64,000 nt of DNA from Macrocystis pyrifera (Eukaryota > Sar > Phaeophyceae > Laminariales > Laminariaceae). Below the pieces are notes generated by a model. It made no database searches, was not told where the DNA came from, and saw nothing but the letters and a program-made list of their open reading frames with translations. The position numbers and the translations under genes are program-made. Where the stretch lies: the NCBI GenBank assembly GCA_031763025.1, contig JASSKH010000031.1:1922001-1986000 (forward strand), written 5' to 3'. Positions 20,880 through 30,382 of this stretch are shown here, one piece after another (the stretch's first letter is position 1; each line of letters begins with the position of its first letter).

Positions 20880-22500
20880 CTGTTGGCGAAATGAGAACTG
20901 AGGTGCATGCATGCTCTACGGGGCGAGAGCTTGCCGCTGGCGCCCTACGGTATGCTCCCAAACCTGAAAAAAACATTTTTTGTTGTGTGTTGTTACACAT
21001 TCGACAGATTGACGTATTTTCAACTGCCGGGTTATTATCTTTGCGAGTACCGAAACATACGATGAGGATCGCAAAATACAAATAAAGGCGAAAAGTAGAA
21101 AGTAATCACCTAACTGCTGTTGTTGTAAAAGACCTACGATAGTTCGTATGCATTTTTTTAGTAGTAGTAGTTTTCAGGCTCTACTGCTGCTATAGTATGC
21201 GAATGACGACGCTTTGTTGGCCAACGAAAAACATTTTATGGGTTGTTACACATTCGACAGATTGACATGTATTTTCAACTGGCGGGTTATTATATGCGAG
21301 CACCGAAACATACGATGACGATCGCAAACAAATAAAGGCGAAAAGTAGAAGGTAATCCACTGCTGCCGGCGGCGTCCTACGGTATCTCCCCAAAACCTGA
21401 AAAAAAAACATGTTTTGCCTTTCGCTGCTGTAAAAGACCTGCGATAGTATGCAATTTTTGCCATTCGAGACACAGTAGTACTCGTAGATGATTTTGCTGT
21501 GGCACAAAAAGGAACCCACTCCTGTTGTTGTACTGCTGTAAAAGACCTGCTATAGTATGCGAATGGAAACGCGAAGTACACCAAAAAAGAATTATTTCAG
21601 CTCGTGCCACGATACACGATCGACACTCGATCTCGACAGAGATTCAGCCCACGGACAACCCGCGCGGTGGCGGGCAAAATCAACTAGTATAGATGACGGG
21701 CTCGAAGGAATGAGGTGGATGCATGCTCTAGGGGGCAAGAGCTTGCCGGCGGCGTCCAACAGTATCCTCCCAAAACTGAAAAAAACCCATTTTTTGCCAT
21801 TCGAGACGTTTGTTGTACTGATGTACTGATAGACGAAATTCGTTTTTTTGCCATTCTGTTATGGTGCTGCTTGGATACAGCACTCTGCAGTACAGCAGTA
21901 CTCGTAGATAATTTTGCTGTGACACAAAAAGTAACCCACTCCTGTTGTACTGTAAAAGACCTGCTATAGGATGCGAATGGAAACGTAAAGTACACCAAAA
22001 AAGTATTATTTCAGCTCGTGCCACGATACACGATAGACGCTCGATCTCGACAGAGACTCAGCCCACGGGCAACCCGCGCGATGGCGGTCAAGATTAACTA
22101 GAATAGATGACGGGCTCGAAGAAATGACGTGGATGCATGCTCTAGGGGGCAAGAACTTGCCGGCGGCGTCCAACGATATCCTCCCAAACCTGAAAATAAG
22201 CCCATTTTTGCCATTCGACACGTTTGTTGTACTGCTCTAAAAGACCTGCTCGTGCGACGATAGACGATAGACGTTTATTGCACAGTAACTGTAAAGACCT
22301 GCTCGTGCGACGATACACACAATGATAGACGCTCGATCTCGACAGAGACTCAGCCCACGGGCAACCCGCTCGGTGGCGGGAAAGATCAACTAGTATAGAT
22401 GACGGGCTCGAAGAAATGACGTGGATGCATGCTCTAGGGGGCAAGAGCTTGCCGGCGGCGTCCTACGGTATCCTCCCAAACCTGAAAAAAAGCCCATTTA
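20880..22500. repeat. Degenerate tandem repeat of ~300-450 bp units
   Basis: About five units carry GGATGCATGCTCTAGGGGGC, GCCGGCGGCGTCC, CCCAAACCTGAAAAAA, CTGTAAAAGACCTGCTATAG and CTCGATCTCGACAGAGACTC in that order. The later units (21.5-22.5 kb) are the most alike. ORFs on the minus strand (for example GRISLDAAGKFLPPRACI) merely follow the repeat. Confidence 0.75.
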
Positions 22501-22605
22501 TTGCCATTCGAGACGGATGCAGCAGTAGTAGTACTCGTAGCTAATGTTTTTCATCTATTTCGTGCACACCAGCGGCCAATGCGCTGCACTGAGCGTGGGA
22601 CCCAA

Positions 22606-22829
22606 GCGTCTGAGCCAACTCCTACTCTTGTATCCATCGCCACCCTGGCAAAACAAGACAGCACTACAACAGTAGCAGGCACCGGGTCGGGTGTATAAAA
22701 GTCTCCCCAACTCGGTATGGGCGTCTGAGCCAACTCTTGTATTGATCGCCACCTTTGCAGAACAAGGCGGCACTCCAGCAGTAGCAGGCACCCGGTCTGG
22801 TGTATAGCCGGCTCCCCAACTCGGTATGG
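22606..22829. repeat. Two-copy tandem repeat of ~111 bp
   Basis: Both copies run from GCGTCTGAGCCAACTC to CCCCAACTCGGTATGG and include AGTAGCAGGCACC.GGTC.GG. They are about 85% alike by eye. Confidence 0.8.
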
Positions 22830-23065
22830 GACATGGGATATGTTGGTGGTATGGTATATGGGAATATGGGAATATGGGATATGTTGGTGGTATGGTACAT
22901 GGGAATATGGGAAAACCACCGTATGTGGTATGGTATGTGTTGACGGTATGGTACGGGAAAAACACAGTATAAGGTATGGTACGTTTGTGGTATGGTACCA
23001 TGGCACGATGTCGTGGATGTATTATATGGCTAAATTTGCCTGGTGGTATGGTATGTTTCAGTATA
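22830..23065. repeat. GGTATGGTA-based minisatellite
   Basis: Repeats of TATGTTGGTGGTATGGTA and GGGAATATGGGA, degenerating rightwards. No gene. Confidence 0.75.
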
Positions 23066-24238
23066 TAAGGTCCGTAAGGGTCGAAAACGTCGTACGAATA
23101 TCATCTGTAACGAGCTTATATACCGGCCATTGGAAAGTGTTCGAAAATAAAGGCCTTGCCGAAAGACAGACAGACAGACACACAGATTTGCATTTACCAA
23201 AACAGAGAGTCAGTGCTACAAACTGAGAATTACGAAGTTGTTTGTAAAAGGTTAGGGCAGAGCAGTAGCTACGGCATTGTAGCTTTCATTGCTTCCTTTT
23301 GATATCGACTACAAAAAACCGAGGGACCGAAAATTGCCGTCTTTTCAAAATATGACGAACGCGCCTACCTTCGTTTGGACCCAACTACGTACCCAGTCTC
23401 GACCCAACGCAAAAATGTGGAAAAATTTAAACCGCTCACGGCTTTGCACGATGTCATCTTTTACCCACAATATCCGCAACTAATCGCTCGCGCCCCCCCT
23501 GCCCGCCCAACGCCGTGCCTACCCCCCCCCCCTTCCCCCCGCTCCCGCCCCGCTCCCTCCCTGCCCCTCTCCCTCCCACTCCCACCCCCCGTCTGGCCTC
23601 CCTCCCCCCCTCGTTCGCCAAGAGGTCCACATTCGGGGGGTGGTCAAAACAAGAAAAAAACGAGTATGGCAACAACGGCGTCAATCAATCATGTAAACAA
23701 TCCGCAGCTGGACTTAGCAATGTACTTGCATACGACTTGGTTCGTCTTCAAAAACGAAAAACGTTCAAGCGTACGTTTAAGCTCGTAGTGCGCATCGACT
23801 CTCATTACATACTCATTCCGAGAAAGTTCCCAGGAGCGCTCGGGATTAGCGCTGGAGTTGGAGACAGTTTTAGGGAATGTTTACGGTCACGCTTTTATGT
23901 CAAACCAACTTGTCATAGCATAGCTGTCGCGAGGAATTTGTAACCGTCGTCACCCTGTGTGCGCTGCTTGACTCTCGGAGACTCTGGACGCAATTATAAC
24001 GACCGTTTGATCACCATATCAATGTTGCAACGTTGCTTATTTTTCTGTCCAGAACGGTGTATATTAATCTGCAGGTCGACCGTCGTACGCAGGTTCATTC
24101 GGCTCCAGCCATCTCGAAAGAGGGGAGGGGGTCCCTATTTCTTTGGCGCCTTCAAAAACTACAGTAAACCACAAAGAAAGCTCGCACTCGCCCGTACTAC
24201 TGTAAAAAAGGAATCAAAAGCTTCCGTTATCTGCTCAC

Positions 24239-24369
24239 GTCTTTCTTGGTCATATCGCACAGCCCCGTGTACACGTCCCGAGGCTTGGGGGAGCGGACGA
24301 GGTCCACCGGAGCCCACCCTTTACCGTTAATCTGGAGAGCCACGTAGTTCCGAAAGCCATTCAACAAGC
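24239..24369 (-). pseudogene. T7/mitochondrial-type RNA polymerase exon D, array copy 3
   Basis: 131 bp, same acceptor, donor and phase. It reads LLNGFRNYVALQINGKGWAP and PKPRDVYTGLCDM. The His of the QHY-like position is Asn here, a change expected to be harmful in an active enzyme. Confidence 0.72.
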
Positions 24370-24478
24370 CTGCCGCGCGAGGCAACAAAACAGGCGGCGA
24401 GATAGGGGGAGGGGAGGGGTATCGATGCTTTGAGCGTTTCGTGGTCACTGACCCTATAGTGTAGCCGTAAACCGATAC

Positions 24479-24595
24479 TATTACGGGGGGTCATAGTAAA
24501 TACGAACAAATATTGTTAGTGAAAATACAGTAGTAAACATATACCAGGTAGGTTTTTGTCCGTACCGTAGTCCTATTTACTATGGTCCCCCGTGA
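24479..24595. mobile_element. TTACGGGGG-type MITE (array copy 3)
   Basis: Left end TTACGGGGGGTCATAGTAAA and right end TTTACTATGGTCCCCCGT. The middle is ~10 bp longer than in copy 1. Confidence 0.84.
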
Positions 24596-25340
24596 TAAGT
24601 ATTTTGTACAGCAGCCGTGCGCTTTTCTCCTTTTTCTCCGAGCGAGTGCTTATTTCGTTGTTGGTGTTTAGGGCTGTAGTCCCTTCAGTGTTTCCCTTTT
24701 GTTTTCCTTCCAAGAGCATTTTAACCTGTTTTTGCGGCCATCAATACACTTTAAAAAAACTAAAGGATTTTGGTGAATTAGTGTGAGCATAGCAACAACA
24801 CCATTAACAGCAACAACAACAGCAACAGCAGCAACCATAACACCAACATTAAACCACCAACAACAGCAACAGCAGCAGCAGCAACAAAAACACCAACAAC
24901 ACCACCATAAAACAACAACAGCAACAACACTCTGTATTATGTTCGACGTGTGCAGCGTTTTTAGAGCGACCTCCCTACACGCTTTCGTGCAACCCTTCTC
25001 ATCCTCTGTTGCGTCATAATAGGGTAAAAGCTCCTGGTACGTGACAAACGCAAAAAAAAATACGATCGTGACAGTTGTAGAAAATGGGGTCAAGTCACGT
25101 TGTGTAAAAAACGAAAATCACGCCCGGTTTTGTCACGAAGACATGCTATCAATTACTGTACGAGTAGGGTATTATTGTTTCTTGATTTCGCTCAAAGTTG
25201 AAGAATTTCATCGTCACGATTCCGTCACAAATATACGCAAATATCACCACGATGCGTGGTAGCAAAATATCGCAAAAAATAATTCCTTCATCGCGAAAAC
25301 TTCGTGGCCAACAATTTGTTCGTGTAGGAATGACCCTCAC

Positions 25341-25497
25341 CGTCCTGGTGCACCGGAAGAGGCAAGCGGTACTGAGAAAGGTCGTGGAAAACGAGGGCTA
25401 CCGTGAGGTCCTGGCATACGGCTAGGCACTGCCAAGGGTGGCCCGCTCCCATCAACCACCGGTCGCCATCCAGCGGTCGAAAGGCCCTGTCTCGAAT
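25341..25497 (-). pseudogene. T7/mitochondrial-type RNA polymerase exon B, array copy 3
   Basis: 157 bp, open, with intact splice sites. It reads GDRWLMGAGHPWQCLAVCQD and LSQYRLPLPVHQD. Its PWQCLAVC segment is closest to the remembered family pattern PWQCLAAC. On the minus strand, exons A (upstream) and E (downstream) of a complete gene would be expected outside 24.2-25.5 kb but were not found within the unit. Confidence 0.74.
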
Positions 25498-25533
25498 CTA
25501 TCGACAACGACGGGTGAGAGGTATAAGGGCACG

Positions 25534-25668
25534 ATGCGATACGATACGATACGATACGATACGATACGGTGACGTAGGATAGGATAGGGTAGGGTAGGGT
25601 AGGGAAGGACAGGGTAGGGTAGGGTAGGACAGGGTAGGGTAGGGTAGGGTAGGCAGGTGGGGTTAGAG
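25534..25668. repeat. GATAC / TAGGG minisatellite (copy 3)
   Basis: Third counterpart of the pentamer array upstream of exon B, shorter than copies 1 and 2. Confidence 0.85.
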
Positions 25669-26411
25669 TTAGGGCCAGTGTTCGCGTAAATATGATGTTC
25701 CAGGAGTGTGAAACATAAATGTATTACGAAGTTGTTTGTAAAAGGTTAGGGCAGAGCAGTAGCTATGGCATTGTAGCTTTCATTGCTTCCTTTTGATATC
25801 GACTACAAAAAACCGAGGGACCGAAAATTGCCGTCTTCTTCAAAATATGACGAAAGCGCCTACTTTCGTTTGGATCCAACTACGTACCCAGTCTCGACCC
25901 AACGCAAAAAATGCGGAAAAATTTAAACCGCTCACGGCTTTGCACGATGTCATCTTTTACCCACAATATCCGCAACTAATTGCTCGCTCCCCCCCCTGCC
26001 CGCCCAAAGCCGTGCCTACCCCCCCCTTCCGCTCCGCTCCCGCCCCGCTCCCTCCCTGCCCCTCTCCCTCCCACTCCCATCCCCCGCCTGGCCTCCCTCC
26101 CCCCCTCGTTTGCCAAGAGGTCTACATTCGGGGGGTGGTCAAAACAAGAAAAAAAGCGACTATGGCGACAACGGCGTCAATCTACCATGTAAACAATCCG
26201 CAGCTGGACTTAGCAACGTATTTGCATACGACTTGGCTCGTCGTCAAAAACGAAAAAAAGTTCAAGGGGGTTTTTTGCTCGTAGTGCGCATCGACTCTCA
26301 TTACATACTCATTCCGAGAAAGTTCCCAGGAGCGCTCGGGATTGGCGCTAGAGCTAGAGACAGTTTTGGGCAATGTTTACGGTCAGGTTTTTATGCCAAA
26401 CGAGCTTGTCA

Positions 26412-26889
26412 CAGCCGGGCTAACGTCTATGCGACCCTGCCCTGCCCTGCCCTACCCTACCCTACCCTACCCTACCCTACCCTACCCTACCCTACCCTAC
26501 CCCCTACCCTACCCTGCCCTACCGTAAGTTCACCCGGGACACGCGACTCGCGACACGCACCACATAGAGCGTAACGAAACAGCACAAAATAGCACGTACC
26601 ACTTACACCTCCTACCTGTATCTGGATGTCGTTGGCCTTGATCTAAGTAAGGCAGATACCACGCAAACAAACGGACAGGGTGAGGGTAGGGGGAGGAAAG
26701 AAGGAAGGGACGGAGGGAGGGAGGGAAATTTTACGGGGGAGAGCAAAGTAGACATATTATGCGACATGGCAAGGGTGGAGAGAGAGCAGGCAGCGTTGTG
26801 GCACGGTAAGGAAAAGGTAAGTTGCAGCAAGTACCAGGGAGGCGATGGTGGGCCGGCACAGCACGGGCAAAAGCTGCAAGGACAGGAAG
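26412..26889. repeat. CCCTA pentamer run and purine-rich flank at the array end
   Basis: A (CCCTA)n run occupies 26437-26522, the opposite strand orientation of the TAGGG arrays inside the units. After it comes a GGAGGGAGGGAGGG-rich stretch (26680-26730) and sequence with no supported exon. Confidence 0.7.
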
Positions 26890-27225
26890 GGGGATCGACG
26901 ATTGATATAATCCATCAGCCCATCCATATTGCCCAAAATGTATCCATCAACCAATCAATATTGTCCAACTCTGTCGATTTGCCAATCAATATAGTCCAAA
27001 TCTGTCCATCAACCAATCAATTTTGTCCAAACTCTGTCCATCAACTCATCGAAATTGTCCAAAATGTGTCCATCAACCAATCAATATTGTCCAACTCTGT
27101 CGATTTGCCAATCAATATAGTCCAAATCTGTCCATCAACCAATCAATTTTGTCAAAGCTCTGTCCATCAACTCATCGAAATTGTCAAAAATCTGTCCATC
27201 AACCAACCAATCATGTCCAAATTAT
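26890..27225. repeat. ~31 bp minisatellite with a ~125 bp higher-order period
   Basis: The base unit is close to CCATCAACCAATCAATATTG plus TCCAAATCTGT. Four variants make a ~125 bp block that occurs twice (26935-27060 and 27061-27185) almost unchanged. It translates as an INQSILSN-type repeat, which is not taken as a gene. The same unit occurs reversed at 30370-30480 and 30655-30700. Confidence 0.8.
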
Positions 27226-27239
27226 AAACACCTCGAACA

Positions 27240-28510
27240 GATCAGCTCACGGTAGCTCACCGGTGAGCTACGTGAGCTATACATGTTTTCCTGGCTTGAG
27301 CTATATGAGGGTAGCTCATCTGCACATGTTTTCCAAGCTTGAGCTACAGAGGATAGATCATTTTCACATATATGTCCAGAGTGAGCTACGTATAGGAACT
27401 ACATGAGCTACACATGTTTTCCCCGGCTTGAGCTATAGGCGGTAGCTCATCTGCACATGTTTTCGGAGCTTGAGCTATAGGCGGTAGCTCATCTGCACAT
27501 GTTTTTAAAGCTTGAGCTATAGGCGATAGCTCATCTGCACATGTTTTCAAAGCTTGAGCTATAGGGGATAGATGAGCTACTGTAGTTCATGAGCTGTATA
27601 AGTGACCAATACAAGCACGCAGAATAGAACGATATCAACACAAACAACCACATATTTTATGTACGTACCAAGTACTGTATGTGATGTTGTATGAGATTGG
27701 ATCTGCTTCTGTTCTGAAGATACCTGACGCTAGGTCGACACCCAACATAGTTTGAATTTTCGTAATTTGACAACAGCTATATACAGAAGCTGTCAGTTGT
27801 CACCATGCACACCACAAGAGGCGCTCGCACAGAACACAACATCGACACCCCACAGCTACACCCCTAGCATGCCCACGACCCGGGGTAGCAGCTCTAGCGG
27901 CGCTTCCGCCGTAGACCAGGCTGGCGGCGGGCAGCAACCGGATCCATCGATGGGTGTGGACCCCACGAACAACGTAATCGATGTGGATGAGGACAACGAT
28001 CAAACCCATGCCGGACCCATATGTTCCTATACATACGCAGTTGTCCCGGAGGGTGGGCTTTTTCAGCGACATATCTTACACGCATTTGTTGTCGAGAAAG
28101 AGCTACAATGAGCTGCGTGCATGAGCTATGATTACGTTTCTGGGGGTGAGCTGTAGGCGATAGCTCATCTGCACATGTTTCCCCTGCTTGAGCTATAGGC
28201 GTTGGCTCATCTGCACATGTTTTGAAGTCTTGAGCTCTAGGTGGTAGCCCATCTGCACATGTTTTGAAGTCTTGAGCTTTAGGCGGTAGGTCAGCTGCAC
28301 ATGTTTTGAAGGCTTGAGCTATAGGTGGTAGCTCATCTACACACATTTTCCCAGGCTGAGCTATAGGAGCTACATGATCTAGCTCATCTGCGACCGAGAT
28401 GGGCTATAGGAGCTACATGGGCTACACATGTTTCCCCCGGCTTGAGCTATAGGCGGTAGCTCATCTGCACATGTTTTCGAAGCTTGAGCTATAAACGATC
28501 AATGAGCTAG
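27240..28510. repeat. ~50 bp GAGCTATAGG / AGCTCATCTGCACATG minisatellite
   Basis: Units near CTTGAGCTATAGGCGGTAGC plus TCATCTGCACATGTTTTC recur about 14 times in two clusters (27240-27600 and 28110-28510) on either side of the small ORF at 27869. GAGCT..AGCTC in each unit can form short stems. Confidence 0.8.
27869..28111 (+). CDS. Small acidic ORF between two minisatellite clusters
   Basis: From the ATG at 27869 it encodes 80 residues: a Ser/Gly-rich start (MPTTRGSSSSGASAV), a Gln/Pro part, then an acidic core (NVIDVDEDNDQTHAG) and a hydrophobic end. Base composition is higher in GC than the flanking satellite. Such a start resembles N termini of domesticated or DNA-transposon proteins, but no zinc finger or catalytic motif is present. 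It may be a lone 5' exon. Confidence 0.3.
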   Translation: MPTTRGSSSSGASAVDQAGGGQQPDPSMGVDPTNNVIDVDEDNDQTHAGPICSYTYAVVPEGGLFQRHILHAFVVEKELQ

Positions 28511-28603
28511 CTCATGAGCTGTCCGGGGTGTGGAATTATATCTATCAAGGAAACGGTCCACTGATCGATCACGGCCAGTCAGCCAAGGACGGAATCAACT
28601 CAC

Positions 28604-29041
28604 CTATGAGGTAGTGAGCCAACCCTGTCGACCTAAACCAGAAATCAACCCACCCATAGGATTGATAGACCACAAAAGAAAATCTAAAAATCTAGACTCA
28701 AACCTATTAAAAGTTAAAAACGTGTACGTATCTCCTGGCTTTCCCTCCGTATCTTCTATCCTTCCCCCAATCACCGACAACGCCGAGGATGCAACGCCCA
28801 CGTTAAGCACAGCGACGACCAGAAACAAAAGAAACTGAAGATCACACTGAAGAACACACTGCACCCCTGTTTCTACCTGAGCATATATTTTGATAACCTT
28901 TGCAGTACCAGATGGATGCATACACACAACCCCCTCCAATCCCCCCCAGTCCACCACAGCCTGCGCCGAGACGACAAGCACCCCATGAAGCATCACTACC
29001 AGCGACAACAAAAAAGATTGCGTGAAAAGCGAGCACCACAA
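28604..29041 (-). CDS. ORF with two signal-peptide-like segments (left arm)
   Basis: An open reading of 145 residues, without a confident ATG at its start (first ATG inside at about 28989). It contains two similar hydrophobic blocks, FLLSLVVMLHGVLVVSAQA and FLLFLVVAVLNVGVASSALS. Each is followed by a short GG(L/R)E stretch, which suggests tandem duplication of a secretory leader-like exon. The matching right-arm sequence is broken up. It could be spurious, since no splice pair was fixed. Confidence 0.28.
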   Translation of the reverse strand: MWCSLFTQSFLLSLVVMLHGVLVVSAQAVVDWGGLEGVVCMHPSGTAKVIKIYAQVETGVQCVLQCDLQFLLFLVVAVLNVGVASSALSVIGGRIEDTEGKPGDTYTFLTFNRFESRFLDFLLWSINPMGGLISGLGRQGWLTTS

Positions 29042-29118
29042 AACAAGTAACCCTCTCTTGCTCCCCCCCCCCCCCCCCCCCTCCTCCTCACCCCACCCTA
29101 CACATGAAAATCAATCAC

Positions 29119-29300
29119 CTTATCCACGATTCGCTTGTAACCATAGTGCGTCCGCTGCCTTCTCTTGTCCGCTCTCTCCTCCTCCTTGCTCTCGTCCCCA
29201 ACCTTTCACGGCAGCGGCACGAGCTTGCCCTTCTCGCCCGCCTCCACCTCCACCTCCTCGGGCGGCGGCGGCAGCGGGGGCAGCGGCAGGTTCTCTCCGT
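29119..29300 (-). pseudogene. Charged exon, left-arm copy, with a stop
   Basis: Mirror of the exon at 29290-29472. It reads VGDESKEEERADKRRQRTHY then GYKRIVDK|GTGATT at the donor. Relative to the right arm, CCGAGG has become CCGTGA, giving a stop at 29206-29208. Its upstream part is acidic (EEVEVEAGEKGKLVPLP). Confidence 0.45.
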
Positions 29301-29472
29301 CGGCAAGGACCTGCCGCTGCCGCTGCCGCCCGAGAAGGTGGAAGTGGAGGCGGACGAGAAGGGCAAGCTCGTGCCGCTGCCGAGGAAGGTTGGGGACGAG
29401 AGCAAGGAGGAGGAGAGAGCGGACAAGAGAAGGCGACGGACGCACTATGGCTGCAAGCGAATCGTCGAAAAG
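29290..29472 (+). CDS. Charged exon, right-arm copy of inverted repeat 2
   Basis: The exon is 183 bp, 61 codons, phase 0. Acceptor GGCAGCGGCAG, donor AAAG|GTGATT. The reading goes from VLSVGKDLPLPLPPEKVEVE through KLVPLPRKVGDESKEEERAD to a basic end RRRRTHYGCKRIVEK. Family unrecognised. The acceptor lies within the palindrome centre, so the exon begin may be an accident of the inversion; the true 5' neighbour is lost. Confidence 0.42.
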
Positions 29473-29678
29473 GTGATTTTATTTGTATGTCTGGGGTGGG
29501 CTGAGGAGGAGAGGGGGAGAGGGGGGAGGGGGGAGGACGAGGACGAGGAGGAGGAGGAGGAGGAGGAGGAGGAGGAGGAGGTTCGTTTTCTGGTGCTCAA
29601 TTTTCACGCAACCTTTTATCGTCGCCGGTATTGATGCTTCATGGGGGTTTGTTGTCTCGACGAAGGCTGTGGTGGACT

Positions 29679-30000
29679 AGGGGGGGGCGGGGGGGGGGGT
29701 GTACTAGTTATCATGCATGACCGTAGTCGTATGGCCATAGACGTTCGCATCCTTACAGTGCCGGGACGGAGCACGTCTGATTTTCACCGACCAGACAGAC
29801 CTTGCTTGCACCAAGCGCGAAGCGCCGTGGGGTGTTGGGGAGAGTCGCATGAAGGGTGAGCTGCGTCCTACTATAAACCGCTTTTGAGGCGGATTTTCTT
29901 GCATATAATATGGATGACAGCGTCAATGAGTTGATTTATTCCCTGCTGTGGCCACTTCCAGAGACAGCAATAGCTTTACCATGTAACTGCCTCGTGGACT
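29679..30000 (-). mobile_element. C-tailed SINE-like element, copy D, with target duplication
   Basis: Comparison with the left arm of inverted repeat 2 shows a clean insertion. GTGGACT occurs at 29672-29678 and again at 29994-30000, while the left arm has it once (as AGTCCAC). The insert begins with a G-run and CATGCATGACCGTAGTCG and is cut short after ATGTAACTGCCTC, so it lacks the family's 5' half. A 7 bp duplication and 5' truncation are what target-primed retrotransposition leaves. Confidence 0.78.
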
Positions 30001-30382
30001 GGGGGGAGGAGTCTTTTGTGTATGCATCCAATTGGTGCTGCAAAGGTTATCAAAATATAGGCTCAGGTAGAAACAGAAGCGCCGTGTGTTCTTCAGTGTG
30101 GTCTTCGGTTTCTTTTTCTCGGTTCGTCGCTGTGCTTAACGTGGGCGTTGCATCCTCGGCGTTGTCGGTGATTGGGGGAAGGATAGAAGGATACGGAGGG
30201 AAAGCCTGGAGATACGTACACGTTTTATCTTTGTATCATAATTTTTTATATCTTCTTTCATGATCAATCAATCCTGTGGGTGGGTTGGTTCTCTGTTAGG
30301 TTGACGGGGGTTGGCTCACTACCTCATGGGTGAGTTGATTCCGTCCTTGGTAGACTGGCCGTGATCGACCGGTGGGCAAGAT

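Larger units (their letters stand above)
20408..23228. repeat. ~2.8 kb satellite-rich block inserted in array copy 2
   Basis: Copies 1 and 3 run straight from AATAAATGTA to TTACGAAGTTG, but here that junction is split. The block is built mostly of repeats (next entries), with a (CAGA)n tract near 23163-23185. Terminal inverted repeats were not seen, so its origin (transposition or local expansion) is open. Confidence 0.75.
11597..26411. repeat. Triple tandem array of a ~2.5 kb unit carrying RNA polymerase exons
   Basis: Three direct copies start at about 11597, 18591 and 23917 with AGCATAG.TG.CGCGAGG. Without later insertions they measure about 2.52, 2.49 and 2.50 kb. Order within each unit: a plus-strand open stretch, minus-strand exon D, a MITE, a CAA/CAG tract, minus-strand exon B, a GATAC/TAGGG minisatellite, then an AT-mixed block and a C-rich block ending near a conserved TTGCATACGACTTGG. 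Copy 1 is interrupted at 13926 by a LINE and copy 2 at about 20408 by a satellite block. The MITE and minisatellite sit at the same place in all copies, so they predate the triplication. Confidence 0.88.
28550..30382. repeat. Large inverted repeat 2, two ~0.75-1 kb arms
   Basis: The left arm (28550-29300) and right arm (29310-30382) are reverse complements. Landmarks: GATCGATCACGGCCAGTC against GACTGGCCGTGATCGACC at the outer ends; AACGCCGAGGATGCAACGCC against GGCGTTGCATCCTCGGCGTT; and the GGCAAGCTCGTGCCGCTGCC segments by the centre. The right arm is longer because it took in a SINE-like insert (29679-30000). The centre near 29300 is GC-rich. Confidence 0.85.

Noticed and set aside
23680..23860. 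Minus-strand reading NEYVMRVDAHYELKRTLERF as an upstream polymerase exon
   Set aside because: It does not resemble the family region expected before exon B, and no donor could be placed.
24955..25045. Minus-strand segment ELLPYY...TEDEKGCTKACREVALKTL as an extra polymerase exon between B and D
   Set aside because: It has an AG acceptor but no good donor, and exons B and D join directly in phase across a conserved motif. Copy 1 has a stop just before it.
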